Shown piece after piece: positions 58,300 through 64,000 of a DNA stretch of 64,000 nt (within the stretch, counting starts at the first letter, position 1; each line of letters begins with the position of its first letter). Location of the stretch: assembly GCA_965153455.1 (NCBI GenBank), contig OZ234504.1:1054001-1118000 (forward strand), in the 5' to 3' direction. Below the pieces are notes generated by a model. The model was not told the origin of the DNA. It worked only from the letters and a program-made list of their open reading frames with translations, and did no database searches. This DNA comes from Sphagnum compactum (Eukaryota > Bryophyta > Sphagnopsida > Sphagnales). Made by a program: the position numbers and the translations under genes.

Positions 58300-60560
58300 C
58301 TTTTGAGCTGTTCCACTGGGCCTTATTTTTATTTTTTCATCCTAGCTTGATACCTCTGTACTTGTTGGATTGCCACAAATGAAATTTGGAAAATTCTTTT
58401 GATAAACTTCCAACTTGTATTTCAAAATTCTTTCATCAGCTTGCTGAGCCAGATTCTTTTCCAACTCCTTTGTAAAATATTCTCTTACAACCTCCCACCA
58501 TTCTTTAGATTCTGCCTCAAAGTCCTTCATCTTATTTTTTGTGTTCATTAAGGTATAATACTGCAACATTTGTTCATAATCCTCTAATCATTTTTTGATA
58601 CTAGCTTGATCCAAACTCTCCTTTTGTTATTATGCCCTCTCCAACTATGTTTGCAGGTGCTGCAGAGTTCTTTGATACTCCTTCTTATCGTCCATTAATT
58701 GTTCTTTTTATGCCTATGTTGTCTTTCTTCTAAGCTCTTCAAACTACAACATACATTCTTCAAATTTATCAATTCCAAACTTGTCAGAACATTCTCCTTC
58801 CCTTCTTTTCTTTAGTCAGTGCTTTCACGTGACTATCTAAAACCTCTTATTCTTTCTTATGAACAAACAATGCCTTTGTCCACTTTCTCTTTGCGGTTTC
58901 CCATATTTCAGCCTTCAGCCTTAAATTCTGTAGTTCTTCATGCTACAACTTCAACCGTGCTGTGCTACCTTTGAGCTCCTCATTCTCATCATGCAGTTTC
59001 TTAATGAACACTTTATTTTTTTGCTCAGTCTCAGCCCTATTCTTCTTCTAAATTTCCACATTATCCATATACCCCTTTTAGAAATTTCTCTCCTTATCCA
59101 ATTCCTCATGTAACATTGCCTTCTCCTTCTCCCCCGTAGTCATTCTATTCTTTAGAATGTTCACCTCTAGAATCAAATTGCCCATATGCAAACTCACAAT
59201 TGCCATGGTTTGAAATAACTCAGCTACCTCCTCCACAAACTTTGGTGTACTTGTCTATGTTGTAGGATTTTTAGATCCTTCTACAGATGATCCCAACTCC
59301 TATACCATTCTTCTCCCCAGTTCAAATTCAAATGGGAATCCCTCTACAGATTCTGGCTTACTAAGTGGTACCTATAGTTTTGCTAGTTTGAATTTTTCAA
59401 AAGCAGGTTGTGTCGCCACTTTCTCTGTCTGTAGTTCAGAAGCCTATAGACCTTCTTGTGCTTGCTGTTATTATTGTTGCAAATGTTGTTGTAAATGCTG
59501 AAAATGCTTTGGACTTGTAGTGGTCTCCATCCAATCTTCATACATCCCCTTCAAAGTGTAGATGTTTTTCACCCTTTGGAAACCATATGTCATGCTCCCT
59601 CTTAATTCCTTGGCTCTGCTCCCTCAGCTGTCTCTCCTATGGTGATGTCATTTGTGGTATTTCATGCCTATGCTCCCTCAGTTTTCTCTCCTGTGGAGAT
59701 GTCGTTTGTGGTATTGTTGTAGTCTATCTAACTGCTTATACCATTGTTGGCACTATAGATGGTTCCACTTTGCCCTTCGTCATTTTTTGTGCCCTCAAAT
59801 TTGTGCTCTCCTATTCCCTCTTCACTCCTAAGCCTAAGGTTCCTCCTTTCTCAACTTTGTTCTTCGTCTTGAAAACACTTCTTGGAGAGTTTGCTACAAC
59901 TTTCTTTTTGTTCTCTAGTGCTTTTTACGTCTCCTCCCTAGTTCTTTTAACCTTGGCCGGTTTTTACTATGGGTTATCCTTTTGATGCATAAACAGATAT
60001 TGAAAGATTTTTTCCAATACCAAGGTAGATTGACGAATATCTTACTTATCCCCCTTATTTTCATTAACATACTTATACCACCTATCCAGCTCACTACACA
60101 AACTATTGAATATAATCTGTGCCCAATTTACCTTTTGCCCCTTCTCTACTTTCACCAATGTAATAACATTTTTGTTGTTAAAATATTGTACCTTCTCCCT
60201 CTGATAAATGACAAATATAATGGCAGGATATTTGACAGAGTATGGCATACCCAAACTTTTTGCATTCCATTGATTTACAAAAGAATTTGCAGGTGCAAGT
60301 CTATAACTCTGTAATGCTTGAACTTCTAGTGACTTATTGACCTATCCTTTCGGTTCTTTTACATACCCTTCCGCACACACTCCAAAAACATCTACAATTA
60401 GTTGTTTATTAATTACATACATTTTATCCTTATGCCCAAAGTAAATATCTACACCCATGATAAAAAATGTGTTCAAAAATTTCAACATTACATCAAGCAT
60501 CAATGCTTCCCACCCCATTAAAAACAAAGGAACAAGCCTTGCTTTAGAAGCCTAGTCTTC
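58300..60560 (-). pseudogene. Extra 3' reading frame of gypsy element 2, unrecognised
   Basis: Between integrase and LTR one can follow a broken protein of roughly 700 residues. First comes a globular-looking part, 60527-60040: LKFLNTFFIMGVDIYF, YVINKQLIVDVFGVCAEGYV, NAKSLGMPYSVKYPAI, VNWAQIIFNSLCSELDRWY. Then follows a low-complexity stretch with K, T, P and Q-rich repeats (59980-59460). Last is a strong coiled coil at about 59220-58780 (LHDENEELKGSTARL, KRWEEL-like heptads) and a final piece at 58569-58342. Stops are mostly TAG or TAA where CAG or CAA would fit. Gypsy lineages such as Athila and Ogre carry extra ORFs, but I do not recognise this one. Confidence 0.55.
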
Positions 60561-61042
60561 TTTCGCAACAATATCGTTCTAGTTTTCCATCCGCTCTACA
60601 TGTTTGTCATAGTTTTGTTTCATTTGTGTCCACATGAATTGCTCAAGGTTTGGAATTTTAATACCTTTTCCTAGCCGTGTAGTTCTGTTTAGGATTGTCC
60701 GTCTTCTTTTCGCTATCACTTTCGCTTCACGTTGCTCCATTTCCATCACCCTTCATTTTGCTTCTACCATTGTCTGCACCTTTGTGGCTTGTTGTACTTT
60801 CAATTGCATTTCTATGGATAATTATTCTTCCTTCGCAACAATGTTCTCCTCCCTTGTGTCCTTCAACACTATCTATGCCTCCACAAAATGCTGCTCCTTA
60901 GCTTCATCTTCAATTGATTCTTCAATGCACACTAGATCTATTGATGTAGTTCTTGGTCCTATTTGCTATTTTACACCCCAACGTCGTCTACTTCTATGCA
61001 AAAACTCAACTGTAGACGTTCTAGTTGTATTTATGTCTTGAA

Positions 61043-62080
61043 TTATCGTCTACACAAACTATATCTTTTCATTATACACCTTCCTTTTTGCACATTCAAA
61101 ATTAAAACTCTCACTGGAGTACTTACTCTCTTATTTCCACCAGCAATTGGAATGATGTATTCTATGGGCATTAATGGATGTAATCCATACATTAATTGAT
61201 ATGGTGTGTACCTTGTTGCTATTTTATATGCAATTCTGTATGAAAATAACATTATAGATTAGATGTTCATCCCAATTTGTTCTATTTTCACTAACTAATT
61301 TGGTCAATAGTGTCCCAAGTACCTTGCTAATAGACTCAGCCTACCATTCCCCTGAGGATAATAAGTTGTAAAACTCACATGTTTCATCAAAAAATGTTCT
61401 GCCAAATATTTGATGGCATCATTAATGAAATGAACTCTCTAATCTGTGACTATAGTCAAAGGACATCCAAACTTGGTTAATATGCACTCATATAAAAATT
61501 TTGCTGTGAGAGCTACTATATTAGTTTTCAATGTTCTTGATTCCACCCACTTAGTAGCATAATTTGTGGCAACAAGAATATATTTGTTCCATGTATATCT
61601 TCCTGTTGGCTTCATTGGCCCCACAAAATCAAGTCCCCGTTTCATAAATGGGTCTTTTGGAAGACTTGTGACCAGCTTTGCAAGACTTTAAGTTGCCAAT
61701 CCTCTTATTCTTTGATATGCATCACAAAATTTGCAGTAATCATGCACATCCTTGTACATAGTTGGCCATCAATATCTATCATCTAATATCTTCCTCTGTG
61801 TTATTTCAGTTGCAAAACGGCCTCCTAAAGGCTTCTTCATGCAATTCTTTCATCACCATCTGTGCTTCTATTGTTGTCAAACATCGTCGTAGTCTATTGT
61901 CTTGGCCCATTCTGTACAATTCACCATTCTTCAGTGTAAAAGGTTCTGCTCTTTTAACCAACCTTTGCTTCTGTTGCACCGATGACGTGCCCTCAAGTTG
62001 TCATGTTTTTAAAAATTCTTTTACATCATTTAACCATTTAGGCCCTGTATAAAACAAATTTGCATATGTGGTTTGATTAG
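61043..62080 (-). pseudogene. Integrase of gypsy element 2
   Basis: Reading on the minus strand: a zinc-binding region at about 62050-61700 (LVKRAEPFTLKNGELYR, DNRLRRCLT, VMKELHEE, and relics of the H-x-H and C-x-x-C ligands). The core at 61645-61439 follows (GLDFVGPMKPTGRYTWNKYI, then LVATNYATKWVESRTLKTN, where the first catalytic Asp of ATDY is Asn, and FGCPLTIVTD with the second Asp kept). After a break, ALFSYRxAYK-like text appears as LFSYRIAYKIATRYTPYQLM and GLHPLMPIEYI at 61252-61043. Frameshifts near 61440, 61290 and 61660 disable it. Confidence 0.85.
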
Positions 62081-62389
62081 GCACACACTACTAGAATCCT
62101 ATCATTTGCATCCAGTCACTATGCAACTGTCATGCAACTAGCTATCATTTGCAACTATTTCGGTCATGTTTGCAACTACAAATTTCGTATTGTATAATTT
62201 TTGGGCTATATGGTTGTGTGTGCAACTAACATGCAAGTAAATGTGTACAACATGGACACGTATCATAAAAATAATGGCTTAAACTTATACATAATTAAAT
62301 TACTATACTTAATATATCTACATAGGCTATATATAATAGTATTATGTACTTCTAGTACTAAGGTTAACCCCATGTTAACTTAGGCTAGC

Positions 62390-63075
62390 CTAAATTAACC
62401 TAGGTAAAAATATCCATAGCTAAACTAACCCAGGCTTAGTAAACAAAAAAGTTAAACTAACCATGGCTAAATTAAGTTAGGCTAAACTAATTATGGCTAA
62501 TCTAAATAAAGTTAAATTAACCATGGCTAATTTAAGCTAAACTAAATTAATTATGGCTAAAATAAATTAAACTAAATTAAATTGGGCTAAACTAACCATA
62601 GTTAAATTAAGTTAGGGTAAAGTAATTATGGATAAATTAAATTAGGCTAAAATTAACCATGGCTAAATTTGTTACACTAAACTAATTATGGCTAAATAAA
62701 GTTAGGCCACACCAATTATGGCTAAATCAAGTTAGGCTAAGTTATTTATGGCTAAACTAAATTAGACTATATTAATTATGTCTAAACTAAATTAAGCTAA
62801 ATTAACTTAAGTTAAAATAAATATGGCTAAATTAAGTTAGGCCAAAATAATTAATGGCTAAATTAAGTTAGGCTAAAATATTTATGGTTAAAATAAATTA
62901 GACTATATTTATTATGGTTAAATTAAATTAGGATAAAATAAATATGGCTAAATTAAGTTAGGCTAAAATATTTATGGCTAAACTTAATTAGCCTAAAACT
63001 AAAAATGGTTAAATTAAGTTAAGCTAAACTAATTATGGTTAAAGTATTTTGCTAAATTAAATTAAGTTAAAACTA
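62390..63075 (+). repeat. 30-bp satellite, about 20 units
   Basis: Degenerate tandem copies of GGCTAAATTAAGTTA followed by GGCTAAACTAATTAT, i.e. a 30-base unit made of two related 15-base halves. Units are present almost without gaps for about 690 bases. The array is AT-rich with G only in the GGCTAA core. No ORF. Confidence 0.85.
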
Positions 63076-63490
63076 AACCATGGTTTAAATATGTATTGCA
63101 AATTTTATTTGTCAAATATATATATATATTTTTTGGCAAGTAGAATTTTTTGATTTTATTTTATTTGGAATTCTTTTCAGAAAATGTAAATTTGATTAAA
63201 CAAAAAAAAATTCAAAATCAATTAATATGATAATATTAAAATTTATTATAAATAATCATAATTATTAATTAAATTTTTATTATAATTAGAATGATAATCA
63301 ATTATATATATACTCAATAGGTATTATATATTTAAATTTATTATTTATGTTAAAACATTAATGTAAATAAGCTATATTAATCACCTACAAGTACACAAAC
63401 ATCCTAAGCTAATTATTAGTTTAAGCTAGATAATAATATTAAAATCATATTTTCATTAAGTAATCATAATTATTAAAAAATCCTATAATC

Positions 63491-63927
63491 ATGTTTGAAG
63501 TGCAAAAGAAAAGGAGTAACGAAAAATTAACAAGAAGAAAAATAATAAAAATAAGCTTTCCAAATTACAAAACTTTTTTTTTTTTTTTGTCGGACCCTTC
63601 ATACTTTCAAACCTCATAACTTTCTTATTTCTTATTCATTTTAAACAATTTAAAGTGCTATAGGAGCGTCACTTGAAGTTCTACAAATCACGTTAGAACT
63701 CTAATATCAACAAAGCAACATAAAAGGAACTTTTTGGGTGTTTAAGAACTGGCCTTTGTAGTGTTCAATAGCTTTTTTTTTGAGTTCTTGACCCCTTTAC
63801 TTCGGGGGGCCATAACTTTCTCATTTCTAATCTGTTTTCAACAATTCTTAATGTATTAGATGCACCAAGAGGAGGGCTTCAAGTTTTGTAGGGACACCAA
63901 AAGCAATAGAGCCCTCCCCTGGCTGGT
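63491..63927 (+). repeat. Dispersed repeat family 2, copy B
   Basis: Same-direction relative of 32251-32690 (shared blocks are listed there). It lies inside the CACTA-like DNA, which suggests that family 2 is an internal part of this transposon type and that copy A marks a decayed relative. Confidence 0.8.
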
Positions 63928-64000
63928 ATATTTTAATATAATAATTGCATCTAATGTGCAACTAAGTTGGTTCATGAGGTTTGCAATGGAATATTTTATC

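Larger units (their letters stand above)
57903..62085 (-). mobile_element. Ty3/gypsy element 2, 3' half, cut by a CACTA-like insertion
   Basis: On the minus strand: integrase zinc finger and core (62080-61043), then a long broken frame (about 60560-58300), then a polypurine tract and the presumed 3' LTR boundary at 57902. RT, RNase H, protease and gag should lie to the right but the sequence is interrupted at 62086 by CACTA-type DNA. It differs from the chromovirus at 2495-8623: no chromodomain, another integrase subtype, and extra coding sequence before the LTR. Many stops. Confidence 0.75.
62086..64000 (+). mobile_element. CACTA-like DNA transposon end, continuing past the window
   Basis: Begins CACTACTAGAA, the expected terminus of En/Spm-type elements, and is immediately followed by clustered subterminal motifs: GCAACT at 62130, 62144, 62167, 62191 and 62221 in T[T/A]TGCAACTA or ATGCAACT context. 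The junction cuts the gypsy integrase reading frame. A further GTGCAACTAAG lies near the right edge (63956). Inside it are a 30-bp satellite and copy B of dispersed repeat family 2. No transposase was seen, and the opposite terminus is not in the window. Confidence 0.55.

Overview
The window is nuclear DNA of a land plant with a repeat-rich genome. The evidence is plant-type spliced genes (GT-AG introns of roughly 75 to 920 bases), a cytosolic plant pyruvate kinase, a plant BAT1-type amino acid permease, a decayed DYW-class PPR gene, plant chromovirus and CACTA-type transposon remains, and long AT-rich intergenic DNA. Wide gene spacing and many old repeats fit a large genome (fern, lycophyte or gymnosperm would suit), but the sequence alone does not fix the clade.

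Layout. 1-8.6 kb: a dead DYW-type PPR pseudogene (999-1654), then an old Ty3/gypsy chromovirus on the minus strand (about 2495-8623) with two diverged LTRs and gag, protease, RT, RNase H, integrase and chromodomain all recognisable but broken. 10.8-11.7 kb: a small two-exon LRR cell-surface protein gene. 12-26 kb: gene-poor DNA with tandem repeats, two hairpins, a foldback element, a decayed coiled-coil coding fragment and a 57-bp minisatellite beside three telo-box motifs. 26.2-29.0 kb: a five-exon amino acid permease. 29-39 kb: AT-rich DNA with a truncated DEAD-box helicase pseudogene that keeps an intron, a copia-type gag scrap and members of two dispersed repeat families.

39.4-45.1 kb: a head-to-head gene pair, an unknown probably organelle-targeted protein (minus) and an 11-exon prolyl aminopeptidase-like hydrolase (plus), separated by only 179 bases between start codons. 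One aminopeptidase intron appears to use a GC-AG boundary. 49.9-54.7 kb: a 36-bp minisatellite, then an intact four-exon pyruvate kinase. 57.9-62.1 kb: the 3' part of a second gypsy element (minus) with an unusual long reading frame between integrase and the 3' LTR. It is cut at 62086 by the end of a CACTA-like transposon that runs past the window edge and carries a 30-bp satellite.

The four intact genes are not an operon and share no pathway: amino acid transport, peptide trimming, glycolysis and an LRR surface protein. The only regulatory link visible is the shared promoter of the head-to-head pair. Exon boundaries were derived by hand from splice motifs, reading phase and family conservation.
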